From: Perilla frutescens
Taxonomy: Eukaryota; Streptophyta; Magnoliopsida; Lamiales; Lamiaceae
Length of the DNA: 64,000 bases
Assembly (NCBI GenBank): GCA_026008535.1
Contig: BRKX01000017.1
Coordinates: forward strand, 7,704,501-7,768,500
Reading direction: 5' to 3'
Under the pieces are notes generated by a model that was given only the letters and a program-made list of their open reading frames with translations, was not told where the DNA came from and did no database searches. The translations under genes were made by a program, and so were the position numbers. Positions 46,693-58,150 of the stretch are shown here, one piece after another; within the stretch, counting starts at the first letter, position 1, and every line of letters starts with the position of its first letter.

Positions 46693-47016
46693 TCGTAGTC
46701 CTCCACTCCAACCACTATGAATTTCGTCGTCACCTTAGTCCTCATGTCGCATTTGGTTGTATTCCACCTTCAAGCCTCCAATTTTGCCGGACCTCACTCA
46801 AAAACCGACTATTCAGTCAGGTGAGAGAGCAACAATATATGGAGAAAGAATTCATTGTAGTCCTCCACTCCAACAACTATGAATTTCGTCGTCACCTTAG
46901 TCCTATTGTCACATTTGGTTGAATTCCACCGTCAAGCCTCCAATTTCGCCGGAACTCACTCAAAAACCGACTATTCAGTCAAGTGAGAGAGCAACAATTT
47001 ATGGAAAAAGAATTCA
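46693..47016. repeat. 162-bp tandem duplication
   Basis: Two adjacent 162-base units (46,693-46,854 and 46,855-47,016) share GTAGTCCTCCACTCCAAC, ATGAATTTCGTCGTCACC and ACTCAAAAACCGACTATTC, with roughly a dozen differences. Confidence 0.93.
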
Positions 47017-47116
47017 CTGATGACCACTTTGCCAAAAATTCTACCCACCACCATATTCCTCATCTCTTTGAGCCCGTTGTGACCAACCATCAATTTTCAG
47101 AAAAGGATGTCATTTA

Positions 47117-47861
47117 GGGGATGGCTGGTATGTCGGAATGGAATCAAGTGGGAATGGAATTGACTTAGTCATGGAATGATGATGGGAATGGAATGGAATG
47201 ACTTGTCATTCCTTTGGCTGGTATCACAAGTAATAAGATAGGAATGAAACTTACATTTTTAAATTAATTTTATTATATCAATATCTAATTAATAAATAAA
47301 ATACACTAATTGACTGATTTAGTTCTAAATAACAAATTACTCTTCTTTCAAAGATATCATTATATTTTAATAACATATTATTGAATATTATGTGATTTTT
47401 TTTACTCTATTAACATTTGTGAAAAAATTAAGTATACTTTTAATAAGTATTTCACTAATGATTTAGTGGGTTTGTATATTTTATATAATCCTATAATATC
47501 ATTAATACTTTTGTGAATTATTACAAAATTATATGAATCATTAATAAAATATTAATGAGTTTTAAAAAAAATCATTAATTTATTTTTTAATAAAATATTT
47601 TATAAAAATATGAGATTTTCATTTGTAAATACAAAAAAATAAAGTATAGTTTTGCAAAATAAAAAATAAAATTTATTTTGATAATCGGGAATACATAATA
47701 CCATGAGAGTGGGAGTAACGGCTAATCTTATATTAATGGTAATGTAATTCCTTCGGGAATGACCATTCCTAATTGAAAAATCCATACCAGCCATAGGAAT
47801 GGAATGGACGTGAAAATGTGATTCCATTCCCATTCCATTCCATCATACCAACCATATACCC
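47117..47861. mobile_element. PIF/Harbinger (Tourist-like) element with TTA duplication
   Basis: 745 bases flanked by TTA on both sides (47,114-47,116 and 47,862-47,864). The left end GGGGATGGCTGGTATG and the complement of the right end GGGTATATGGTTGGTATG form inverted repeats, followed on both arms by GGAATGGAATGGGAATGG-type sequence. The interior is AT-rich without a transposase, so it is non-autonomous. Confidence 0.82.
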
Positions 47862-50676
47862 TTAGGGAATATTGAAGAAAGTTCAAATTAAAAATTGATA
47901 TCTTAATTACATATGGTTAAAGTTCACGTCCAAATTACAACTACATCGAAAGCTAGGGATTTTCCAGCAATTAACTCGTCAAGGCGCTTGAACTATTTCA
48001 AACCCTTTCAATTTTGGCTCATCTAGAACGTTTAACTAGTAAATGTGGGCAACACCCTCCATCAATTTTTTTAACATGTTAGTGGTTCCAAAAAAGTGAT
48101 GCTACTTTAAAAAACACTTGAAAAATAATATTTTTTTAAGAAAAAAATTAACTAACCATAAACCTTCGTTTTTTAACACTCTTAAGGATTTAAGGTTAAA
48201 ATCTTTTTCTGGAAATGTATTAAAGATTAAATTTCAAAACAATTTTTGGAAATGTAACAAAAGGCTATAAAAATTAGAACTCTAAAATTTGTGGTTTGTC
48301 TAAACCATTGCACTACTAAAAATTGAGCAACGAGGCTCCTCCGTTAATGTCGTCAAAAGCTTAGTTAACAACCACTAACAAGCTTAAATTGTTCCATACA
48401 TGTTTCTAATTGAGCCCTATCCCAATTCACATTCTTCATTACAAGCTTGTAAACGCTCTTCTGGAGCTACTCAGTTAGCTAAGGCACCTAGCGCATTACC
48501 CAAGGGTGTCCTAAACTTCCTCCATCGAACTGTTATCCAAGATCAAGCCATTGCCCATGAGTTGTCTACTCATTCTTGGATAGACACATGGTGAAAGCCC
48601 TAGACATAGCCGTTCGGCCTCATCCACGTCATGGGAGCAAATGGTTTTATGTTCTATTTCACTCCCCTATTAGGGTTCTTTTCACCCTTCCATCACGATA
48701 CGACTTTTTTATTGGTGATCCACGAACATTTAACCTTGCAAGGTGGTCTTTGTTGATCCACACAGGATTCCACGTGTCATGCTACTTAGGTTAGAGTGTG
48801 AGCTAGCAATGTGATAAAACTCCACGACTGTTGCACATTCCTCATGTATAGTTTTTCTTCTCATGCAAGTTTTGTTATTTAATTATATGTTTCTGGAATA
48901 TATAATTTTTGGTAATTACTTTTTGCTTAGTTTGTAATTCAGTAATTAGATTATTTTTGGTGTCGATTATACAAGGAGAGAAGATTAATATAAGTTTTTC
49001 TTTCCATTGCTTTATCTTTTCCTCTCAGTTCTTCAATCTCAATTCTTACTCTTAATTTTCTGCATCTCATTCTTCCTTACCTTGATTATTTCTTTCTTGT
49101 TTCTTGACTGGTTGCGATCGACCTATTATTTGGGAGTTCTTGTGCACTCAAAGTGCAAGCTTGATTCACCATCAAAGTAAGGCATATCACGATGCTTTCA
49201 GCTATAGAACTTTTTCCATCTAGGACGCAACATTCATATTGTATTGCTCTCCCACAACCCCCGTGAATATACTAGTTTATCAATCCATTAATATTATCTA
49301 TCTAAAATAGAAAACTTCATCGTCTAAAGTTACTAATTTAGAGAGGTTTTTTACTATATTTTTAAAAGGACGTTTTAGGGACTAGCAATAGCAAATTAAA
49401 GTCGAGTGTTGATGGCAAAATGATTAACAACCATTAAGTGGTTGTCCTTAGATTGAGGGAAATAGAGTTGGGTTAAGGCAGTAGATTTGATCCAAAGTCT
49501 CACATTCACTAGTTAGCTTAAAAGTCGAACCAATTAATTTCAAATGACTTGATTTGTTAGACCATATAAATCCTAATCATTTTTTTTTAATTCTACAAAC
49601 GCCTTATAATTCTAGCTACATGATTTTCTAGTACGATTTGTGTTCCTTGTGCGGTTTCCAAGCCACTATTAGAAAGAGCTGCACGGCTTCAGGTCGGTAC
49701 CTGAAGCTCACTCATATAATCACCAACCCACCAAAGCAAACATGGACGCACAAACACAAACATATAGTGCACACTTAAGAAGACATGGTCACATTTGCGC
49801 ACACACAACACATGTTCAGTTGAGGAAACATGGCCATCCTTATATAATTATCCAAGTAACTATTATCATAATCATCTACAGTTTTATTAATGTAAAATTG
49901 ACGTGAAATTATGTTTCTAAGTTCTAACCAAAGTTTATTAAACAACTAAGACAGAGTATATAATATATAATATATAAAATGTTGGAAAAAACTTTGCCCA
50001 ACTAATTAATTTGAAAGCTAAGGATACCAATTTCCTTACAAAAAAAAAAATCAATGTAAATCCAAATTAGCAGGTTTTAATATCCATTCATCGATTTCAT
50101 CTCTCCATCCAAAACACACCCTAAAATGTTTTTCCACTATTATATATATCAGCTCCAAAAACATTGATCAAATCATTTTTTATTTGTTACAATCTCATTT
50201 TCATATTTAAACTTTATTAGACTTAAAATCTTTGATTATGTTTTCATTGTAAAAATTAAACTATAATTTGAATAGTATATCTCTATATGGATTGAAAATG
50301 TATTTATTTTCTAGAATTTGACAATGAGTCTGATAGGTGACATTAGAGTTGTACAACTACAATGAAATGAAAATAAGCTTTTGTTTTAGAATGAAAATGA
50401 TAAAACAAAGACATTTTTCTCTCAGGAAATTTTAATGAATTTGTAGATAACTTCTGGAAGAAAAAAAAAGGTGGAGCCTTTAACACTCTTTTGTCATTTA
50501 AGTTTTTGTGGCAAGGTTATAGTTTCAATAACCATCAATATTTTCGCATTGAAAACAATTTCATTGGGATTTCTTTCAAAGGATATGAAGAGTATTGTGA
50601 ATTTTAATGTTTCATTGGTGTCATATATCGATAAGTATAACCTTGGTTGCATATCCAACATAAACTCACTTTCATA
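47862..50676. other. Intergenic sequence without recognised genes
   Basis: Two plus-strand frames near 48,400-48,800 are open for 60-70 codons but match nothing I know. The stretch 48,950-49,210 (ending near AAGTAAGGCATATCACGATGC) has T/C-rich composition like an LTR R-U5 region, without clear termini. The rest is AT-rich. Confidence 0.4.
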
Positions 50677-52392
50677 CATTCACAAATGCTTATAAATACA
50701 AGTATATGTAATATCTTGTATAGCTATAATATTGAATCAGTAAACATTAACATAAAAATATTAGTATAATTATTTTTTTTAATGTGTAAAGGTGTGACTA
50801 ATCCAATTTTTACTTACAAAAATATATCCACCCAAAAATACGTAGTGAAAAAAAACATATCGAACTCATGGTAATTATTCCAATTTTTCTTGTAACATAC
50901 TATTGACTACTTTCAAGAAACACACATTTGAAGAAATAAGACATCACCTAAGACATAACCATTGGTTATTCTAAAACTTTTTACTAAATCCATTTCTCCA
51001 GAAATGAATTCATGTCTGATGTCAATCGTACTCATATTTATTTATTTATTTTAAAATCTTTTGAGGTGGTACTGTTAAATTTTAACTTAGATAAAAGAAA
51101 ATGCAATGTGATTTATGGAAGACTATAAAAACATTACATTCACAAATGCATATAAATACAAGTATATGTAATATATTGTATTGTTATAAACAAAAATTTA
51201 CATTTAAATACATCAACTAATGCCTTACATGCAAAAAAAAAAATATTGAATCAGTAAATATTAACATAAAAATATTAGTATAATCATTATTTTTAATGTG
51301 TAAAGGTGTCACTAATTTCAATTTTTACTTACAAAAATATATCCACCTAAAAATACGTGGGGGAAAAAACATATCGAACTCATGGTAATTATTCCAATTT
51401 TTCTTTTAACATACTATTGACTACTTTCAAGAAACACACACATTTGAAGAAACAAGACATCACCTAAGCCATAACCATTCGTTGTTCTAAAACTATTTAC
51501 TAAATCCATTTCTCCATAAATGAATTCATATTTGATGTCAATCGTACTCATATTTATTAATTTATTTATCTATTTATTTTTAAATTTTTGAGGTGGTAAT
51601 ATTAAATTTTAACTTAGATAAAAGAGAATGCAATGTGATTCATGGAAGACTATAAAAACATTACAATTTCCTTAAGTCTAATTATATGAACAAGTCCAAG
51701 AAGCAATAACTGTAAAAGTGAGGAATTTTAAACAAAATGTGCTACGTAAGACCTGACGTATTCATAAGCGAATCAATTTTTTCCTGAAATTTATCAAACA
51801 AATTTGTCGTCAAGTAAATAAACTAATTAGACAAAAATAAATAATATCATCAGTAGCGTTGTACTGAGCAATATAAATTTATTTTCCGGGCAGTTGAAAC
51901 GTATTAAATTCACGCGATTGTACAGCTAAGACCATCTTACTAAAGCAATCCTCATCCTAAAATCATTTTACTAAACCTATTTATCCATATACAACATCTT
52001 ATTTATCAGAGATGTCAATTATACTCGACTACTAGTTAAAATTTTAACTTAGATAAAAGAGACAATGCAATGTGATTTACGGCAGACTTTAGAAACATAC
52101 AATTTCCTTAAGTCTAATTATCTCAAAAAAAATGCAAGGAAGAAATTTTAAACCAAACGAGCAACGTAAGACCTCTCGTATTCATAAGCGAATCAATTTT
52201 ATCTTGAAACAGGCTATGCTCAAATTAAGGTGAACTCAACAAATGAATTTGTCGTCAAGTAAATAAACTATTTTGATGAAATAAATAGATACCATTAGTA
52301 GAGATTTACTGAGGCCATATAAATTTTATATTTCCAGGCAGTTGAAACATATTAAAGTTTACAGAGTTGTACAGCTACAACCATCTTATTTT
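50677..52392. repeat. Degenerate tandem duplications downstream of the HMGA gene
   Basis: A unit beginning CATTCACAAATGC occurs at 50,677-51,136 and again at 51,137-51,662; shared words include CATATCGAACTCATGGTAAT and CCAATTTTTCTT. A downstream unit at 51,661-51,946 is repeated at 52,091-52,392 (CAATTTCCTTAAGTCTAATT, GTATTCATAAGCGAATCAAT, TTGTCGTCAAGTAAATAAAC). A partial third copy of the first unit's end lies at 51,955-52,090. No protein frame is present. Confidence 0.88.
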
Positions 52393-52690
52393 GTTGAATA
52401 ATTTCATTGAAATAAAAAACAAAATGTGTCATTTGTAGCTTTTTCCTAAATTTACTACCATTGTCACGTTTAAAATTTAAAAATTCAATTCATAATATTA
52501 CCATGATAAAGTAAACGATGAACTAACATTGCTAGGCTAAAAGGACATAACAGATAGCTATGATAAAATTGAAATATAATATATACAATAAGCAATTAAA
52601 ATTCAAAAATATTAAAATTTAAAAAAAAAAGATAACTATATTGTAATTCACAAACACAACTATTATAATTATAATTCAAAAATATTAAAT

Positions 52691-53857
52691 TTAAAAAGTA
52701 ACGATACTAATGCGTACCTTTCTCGGCCGGCCCAACGGCTTGCCGGAGAGCTTCCTCGGTTTTTTTGGGAGCGCAACATTCATATGTCTAGCCTTCTTCG
52801 CCTCATTCCCAGCCTTCGGTGGCCGCCCTCGACGCTTTCCTGCCAGTGGCGAAACCGCAGGCGGGGCGACACCAACAGGTGCCGCCTCAATCCCACCACC
52901 CAGAGATGCTGCGGTAGCAAAACCTTCAACCACATTAATCGGTTTAGGCGGCCTCCCACGTGGCCTCCCCGGCCCCTTACCCCGTCCAGCAGTAGAGGGA
53001 GGGGCAGCAACGGGGGCAGCATTCTTCCTCGGCCTTCCCCTGCCTCTCGCAACTCCACCACCGCCGCCGCCCTTCGCTGGACGACCAGGTCCACGCTTAG
53101 CGCCACCCTGCTTCGGCGGACGGCCCCGACCCCTAACCGGCCCCACCGCAGTAGCCCCGTTAACCGGCGCCGCAGCATTGTACACATTCTCCAGCGGAAC
53201 GGTAAAGTTTGCCGGGGGCTGCGCCTCCGGAGCAAAAACTGGAACATCGTTCATGTTTATGGGAGGAGGAAAGACGGGAACGGCCGCTTGGACGGCGTCT
53301 GTCTTGGGTTTAGAAGGGCGGCCGGGGCGCCTCTTGGCGACGGAGGAGGCGGGATCAGCAGATTCGACGTTGACACCACCGTTAACGGCGGCGGGAGCAG
53401 ATCTAGGGCCGGGGAGCTTGTAGGAATGCTTGACCATGAGCAGCTGACCGTTGGTCTTCAGGCGCTTCAGGTGGTGAGTCAACAAGGCCGAGTGAGTGGG
53501 CGGGAGGTCCGAGTACTGAGTCTCTATGTACTTGGCTATAGCCCTCTTGCTCGACCCGTCGCGCTCTTTCAACGCAGCAATTGCAGCCGAAATCATCTGC
53601 ACAAAACAGTAGTTTCATCACAAGCGAGCACAACGATAATCTAGAGAGAGAGAGAGAGAGATGAAATAGAATCATAGAAAGGGAGGGTTTTGTTGCAGGT
53701 AACTCGACTCGAGTGAGTAAGTGTTACAGCGCACCTCAGCGTAAGGTGGGTGGTTGTGGGCTGCAGGCTGGACGGCGGCGGCGGCGGTGGTGGCGGAGGC
53801 GTGAATAGCCACCGCTGGTTGGGCGGCTACCGGTGGTGGATCCAACGCTGGGTCCAT
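52691..53857 (-). CDS. GH1-HMGA (linker-histone globular domain plus AT-hooks) chromatin protein
   Basis: Two exons: 53,857-53,735 (41 codons, MDPALDPPPVAAQPAV to HPPYAE) and 53,596-52,691 (301 codons plus stop), with a 138-base intron bounded by GT and TGTGCAG in phase 0. The predicted protein is 342 residues. Residues about 35-106 form an H1/H5 winged-helix domain (HPPYAEMISAAIAALKERDG, SSKRAIAKYIE, LLTHHLKRLKTNGQL, KHSYKLPG). Seven AT-hook motifs follow: KRRPGRPSK (129-137), RGRGRPPK (196-203), KRGPGRPAK (208-216), RGRGRPRK (225-232), GRPRGRPPK (251-259), KRRGRPPK (295-302) and LGRPRK (329-334). Such proteins bind AT-rich DNA and nucleosomal linkers in the nucleus. The GC-rich exons contrast sharply with the flanks. 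It is longer and has more hooks than the usual ~200-residue, four-hook HMGA, nearer to the HON4/HON5 type. AAG|GTACGC near 52,722 could be a donor to a further exon, which would change the last nine residues. Confidence 0.93.
53643..53661. repeat. (GA)n microsatellite in the HMGA intron
   Basis: About nine GA units within the single intron. A second, CT-rich (on the gene strand) run lies in the 5' UTR at about 53,914-53,931. Confidence 0.93.
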
Positions 53858-54015
53858 GCACTCAATTTTAAAATATCTGTAAGAAAGAAAGAGAGAGAAA
53901 GGGGTTGAGAATTTAGAGAGAGAGAGAGAGAGGGAGCGTGTTTGTTGTGAGTATAAGGATAGAGATGAAAAGGGGCAAAGGGGGTGAGGTGCTAGGTGGA
54001 TTGGACCGTTGGAGC

Positions 54016-54017
<2 letters not shown>

Positions 54018-54055
<38 letters not shown>

Positions 54056-54076
54056 TGTGTGTGTGTGTGTGTGTGT
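54018..54076. repeat. (GT)n(GA)n(GT)n compound microsatellite upstream of the HMGA gene
   Basis: Two GT runs separated by a short GA run, about 160 bases upstream of the HMGA start codon, in the likely 5' UTR or core promoter. A weak TATA-like AATATAATAAAG lies further upstream on the minus strand near 54,140-54,152. Confidence 0.93.
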
Positions 54077-54635
54077 CTGAGTGAGTTGCAAATTGCAATT
54101 AAAGCAAAAAAAATTGCTGCTCAAATCTGTCTTTTTCTTCTCTTTATTATATTCCTCGCGATATTTCTAATTTTTAAATATTATAGATTATATGGTGGAG
54201 ATCTCTATTTGAAACAAATCATACTGTTGAAGGGTTCATAATTCATATCAAATTGACTTTGTTCAATTTTCTTGTTTCTTTAATAAAAAAAATATATTAT
54301 CATACTGAAGTTTAGTTTAGGGTAATAATCATATTTAGGATTAAGCCCTATAGTAGGGGTAATGGTTTATTATGTTTTTTTTTTACTTGTCTTAATATTT
54401 ATTATCATTTGATTCATTTCTTGGATATAGGATTATATCTTATGCATAATCATCTTGTCATCAAAAGTCCATCTCCTAAGAGCAACTCCAAGAGTTCTCT
54501 TTACAGCTCGGTAAATGTTAAATGTGGCGTGAATGAGCTAATTTCTTTTCTCCAACAGAATGCTTTCCGGCTTAGCAATTTGAAGGGCGTGAACAGTACC
54601 TCGACCAAATAATCGAAGTATTGTTCCCCCTCTCG
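54077..54635. other. HMGA promoter-side intergenic sequence
   Basis: AT-rich sequence between the HMGA 5' end and a solo LTR. The promoter of the minus-strand gene should lie in its low-coordinate part. No other gene is visible. Confidence 0.5.
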
Positions 54636-54640
54636 GCACT

Positions 54641-55743
54641 TGATGTGACCCGAGACCTATGGGACACGACACGGACGAAAGGATGCGGAAGCAAGGAACG
54701 GAACAACGTCGGATGCGTAAGGGATCAATACGAATAAAGAGAATAAATGAAAGACTCGACTAGAAACGAATAAGACTCGAACGAATAAAGAATTTTACTA
54801 GAAACGTAGACACAACTAGGATTCGACGTAGACTCTTGGAATGACTTGAGGTGGCTGGAATCACGGTGGTATGGCTAGAATTGGTGATGGTGGTCGTCGG
54901 AATTGATTAGATGAGCGGCGGCGATGTATGTTGTGGAATCGGCTAAATTCGGTGAACCCGTGTTGAAACAACTCGAACGCGCACGTCTAACTTCTCCGGA
55001 TAGCAATTCTCCCAAGTACTTAATTATACCCTGAAGAACTTAAATAAGACTATTGAATTGCTAAATCAATAGAATTGTGTTGGTAAAATTCGATCAACAG
55101 AAGATCTTGGAGACAAAAGAGAAATAACTTCTTGTATTTATGCAATTGTCTACTTTTAATGTAACAAATGGATCCCCTATTTATAGGTGACATAGGGGAC
55201 GAAAATTAAACCGAAATAAGTGATAAAAATCGATCCAAAAACTAATCCTAATCAATCTAGGATAAAATCAAAAGATACCAAAAATAAGATAACAAAAATC
55301 TATCTAAATCTAACTAGAAAAGGATAAATCCCAAACTGATTTTGGGCCTCAATATTCTCGCCTATTTGGACCTTATTAATCACAACAATGGGCTGAATTA
55401 ATATGATTAATTTCGTGGCCCATCATGTTGTGTTTAATTCTTGCCACCTTTGCATGAAAAACAGCAATTAGTCGGATTCCCATGCAAACGCGTAGAACTC
55501 TTCATGCACACGTCCAAATGGCGTGATTCTTCTTCTCACATCTTCATGCTTCCTTCTTCATCATCAATGGATAGCATGGTGATCAATCTTGGGCTGCCCT
55601 TCACTTCATCTTCATGCATTTCGAATTTGCGACGTATGGAAGCTTGTAAATAAGCTTGTAACTTCTTCGCTCGCAAACGCATCATAGGACCTCTAAATTG
55701 CAGCTCCGGATCATCCTCTTCTTTGCCTAGCTCGTTCTCATCA
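54641..55743 (-). repeat. Solo Gypsy LTR with GCACT target duplication
   Basis: 1,103 bases from TGATGTGACCC to GTTCTCATCA with TGATG/CATCA termini, flanked by GCACT on both sides (54,636-54,640 and 55,744-55,748). On the minus strand it begins with a coding tail reading DDPELQFRGPMMRLRAKKLQ, the GPMTRSRAKK-type end of Gypsy pol, which in some plant elements extends into the LTR. A TATA-like CTATAAATAGGGG at about 55,174-55,187 is on the same strand. Confidence 0.88.
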
Positions 55744-55748
55744 GCACT

Positions 55749-56052
55749 TCAATTCCCTTTTTTCATTAGATGCAAAGTAAATTTATTTGGTTGATTTTTT
55801 TATTTTCTATTAAATTTCTTTCAATTATTTTAAAATTATTTTATACATTGATTAAGTAAATAATATTACATTAATTTAAACATATAATTAAATAAAAAAT
55901 ACATAATTAATAAAAATAGAAATACATAAACATTTCAATAACAATACAAAACCAGAAATATATTACAATGAACAATACAAATACATAATTAATAAAATAC
56001 AAACATAATACAATAAGAGTAAAATATTAAAAATACAACACAATTATTTTAG
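55749..56052. other. AT-rich intergenic sequence
   Basis: Very AT-rich (TAAATAATATTAC, ATACATAATTAATAAAA words), no gene seen. It is the 3' flank of the minus-strand ORF relic that follows. Confidence 0.5.
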
Positions 56053-56600
56053 CTAATAATCCCCTAAACCACTTCCGGATCCAAATCCTGCACCGGGAAT
56101 ATCTGAAAAATAACTTCCAAAGTCGAAAGCATTATTTTGTAGGGTAGACTGGTTGGATTGTTCCTGCTTTTTCGCCAAGACTTTTGCTCGTTCCTGTTCA
56201 AAGTACATGCGTTTAGCCCAGGATTAGAAATCGAATTTTTATCAAGCATTAAAATTTTATTTTCTGCTTCTCATTTTCTTACTTCAGTAGCTTGTTGTCG
56301 AGCTTCAATCATTCTCAATTGTATCTCCACATCGCGATCTTTTTTTCCAGATGAAGTCTCAAATAATTCTCGAAGTTTTTTTGATTATTTTCTCGAATTT
56401 CTTCTACAACAATAGATAAGTCTTCACTGTTTTTTTATTTTAGATTTTTTAACACCCATTGGACGTTTTGATGAAGATCCACTACCACTGCCGTCACTAC
56501 TTAAATTGAAATTAAATGTGGATAATCAATCAGGTAATATTGGAGAATCAGACACCGGCATACCTGGTTGAGATTGATATCTTTCTAATCGTGATTCCTG
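56053..56600 (-). pseudogene. NAM-associated / Harbinger ORF1-like relic
   Basis: The minus strand, over three frames, reads SSDGSGSGSSSKRPMGVKKSK, EDLSIVVEEIRENNQK, LRELFETSSGKKDRDVEIQL, RMIEARQQATEVRK and ends FDFGSYFSDIPGAGFGSG and stop. The KRPxGxKKSK block followed by a coiled-coil region matches the NAM-associated C-terminal domain of plant Harbinger-related ORF1 and similar transposon-derived proteins. Frameshifts and stops show it is a relic. A Harbinger-type MITE lies about 170 bases beyond its 5' end. Confidence 0.5.
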
Positions 56601-56768
56601 GCAATCATATATATATAAATATATATATAATCATATTCAATTAAATAATTCGCTAACAAAAATTAAATCAATAGTAAAGAGTATAAAAAATGAATATTCC
56701 ATTGTAGAGTTCAATATAGAGTGATGTTGTTGGAGATGAAAATTGAAAATCTGTAATTTTAACTCTAA

Positions 56769-57186
56769 GGCAATGTTTGGTAGCCTGGATAAAGGCATAT
56801 TAGTAAAAATATCCAGCAAGAACCGTGTGTTTGGCAGCTATTGCTCGTTCACTTGAGGCTCGGTCCTAACACGAGGCCCAGGGTGTAATTTACTGATTCG
56901 GCTGGACAATGTATCCGACGCCCCCCTCGGTTACAGTTTCTGGCGTAGCAATCTTAGTATATATGCCTTTATCTAGGCTACCAAACATTTCCTTAAACTA
57001 ATTTATTCATTCCATAAGTTAGTCTACCAAATAAAACAATGTACCAAACAGATGTGTGAAATAATCTTAGTATATTTATCTTAATAACCAAACACACAAT
57101 TAAAATAGCTAATACGCAATTATCTTTCAAAGCAATCCATATTTTATTAATGTGGGTATATCCGTACCAGTATACCAAACATTGCC
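56769..57186. mobile_element. Tourist-like MITE with TAA duplication
   Basis: 418 bases flanked by TAA (56,766-56,768 and 57,187-57,189). The left end GGCAATGTTTGGTAGCC matches the complement of the right end, GGCAATGTTTGGTATAC. An internal inverted copy (GGCTACCAAACATTTCC near 56,978-56,994) makes the left 226 bases a foldback by itself, so the element may be a composite of two units. Confidence 0.85.
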
Positions 57187-57817
57187 TAAGTAGTGTACAG
57201 TTAACTGTATTCCGGTGGAAAAAATTGCTGGAGATGCTCTAACACGGAGCACGGTTGAAATTTTCTACTATATCTTTTCATATTTCACTATCAAATATAT
57301 GATTTTAATAATAATTATTGCAAAATAAATAATAATTATGAAATGAATAACCATAGTCAGTATCTATAAAGAAATGAATTAAAAAATTAAAAAATTTAAT
57401 TTTGAAATAATCAACCATAATAATGAATTCTTAATTGAAAAATGGAAATTGAATGCTAAAAAACTAAACAATCATAAAATTAAACCAAATCACAAATTAA
57501 AATTGAAAAATATATATAAAAAAACTCGTAATTTGAAGTATAGCATAGATAGTGCAATAAGAAATCTCATGTACACGGAGCATTTCCAATTTGAATTTCT
57601 ATCCATAGAATTTATATATTTATTTATTAAGTTGACGCCACATGTGCGACCCATGTCCATACGCGCCCGTTAGTATTTTTTTGATGATTTTTTTATTTTT
57701 TTTATTTTCTATTTTTTTGTTTGTTTTTTTCTCAAAAATTTTATACCTTAAAATAAAATTAGTGAACCTTAAAATTAAAGTGAATTGATTTAATTTGCTT
57801 CAAATAAATATACATTT
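57187..57817. other. AT-rich intergenic sequence
   Basis: No gene or element terminus recognised; long A/T runs near 57,680-57,740. Confidence 0.5.
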
Positions 57818-58150
57818 ATACCCTAAAATGGAATTAATAAACCATAAAAGAAAAGTGAATTAATTTAATTTTTTAAAATCCAACAACTCGCGCAATGCAC
57901 TCCTTCAACACTAACGCATGGGCTCGGGCATTGGCTCGATAATCAATTTAATTTTTTCCGAAGTAAATATAAATGGTAATTGAAAAATAAAAAATATAAT
58001 TTTAAAATAAATATATACCCTAAAATGGAATTTGCGAACCCTAAAATAAAAGTGAATTAATTTGATTTTTTTGAAATCTGGCGACTCACGCAATGCACTT
58101 ACCCGATGCTAATGCGTGGGCTCGTGCATTGTGCTCGATAATTATTTTTT
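57818..58150. repeat. ~196-bp degenerate tandem duplication
   Basis: Units starting near 57,818 and 58,014 share TACCCTAAAATGGAAT, AAAGTGAATTAATTT, CGCAATGCACT, GCGTGGGCTCG-type and TCGATAAT. A third, weaker start lies near 57,745. Confidence 0.85.

Noticed and set aside
48400..48794. Two plus-strand frames of 64 and 72 codons
   Set aside because: They overlap in different frames, have no recognised motif and no splice or promoter support.
52710..53644. Long open frames on the plus strand and in other minus frames opposite the HMGA gene
   Set aside because: They are shadows caused by the GC-rich, stop-poor coding sequence; their translations lack domains while the minus-strand frame gives GH1 and AT-hooks.
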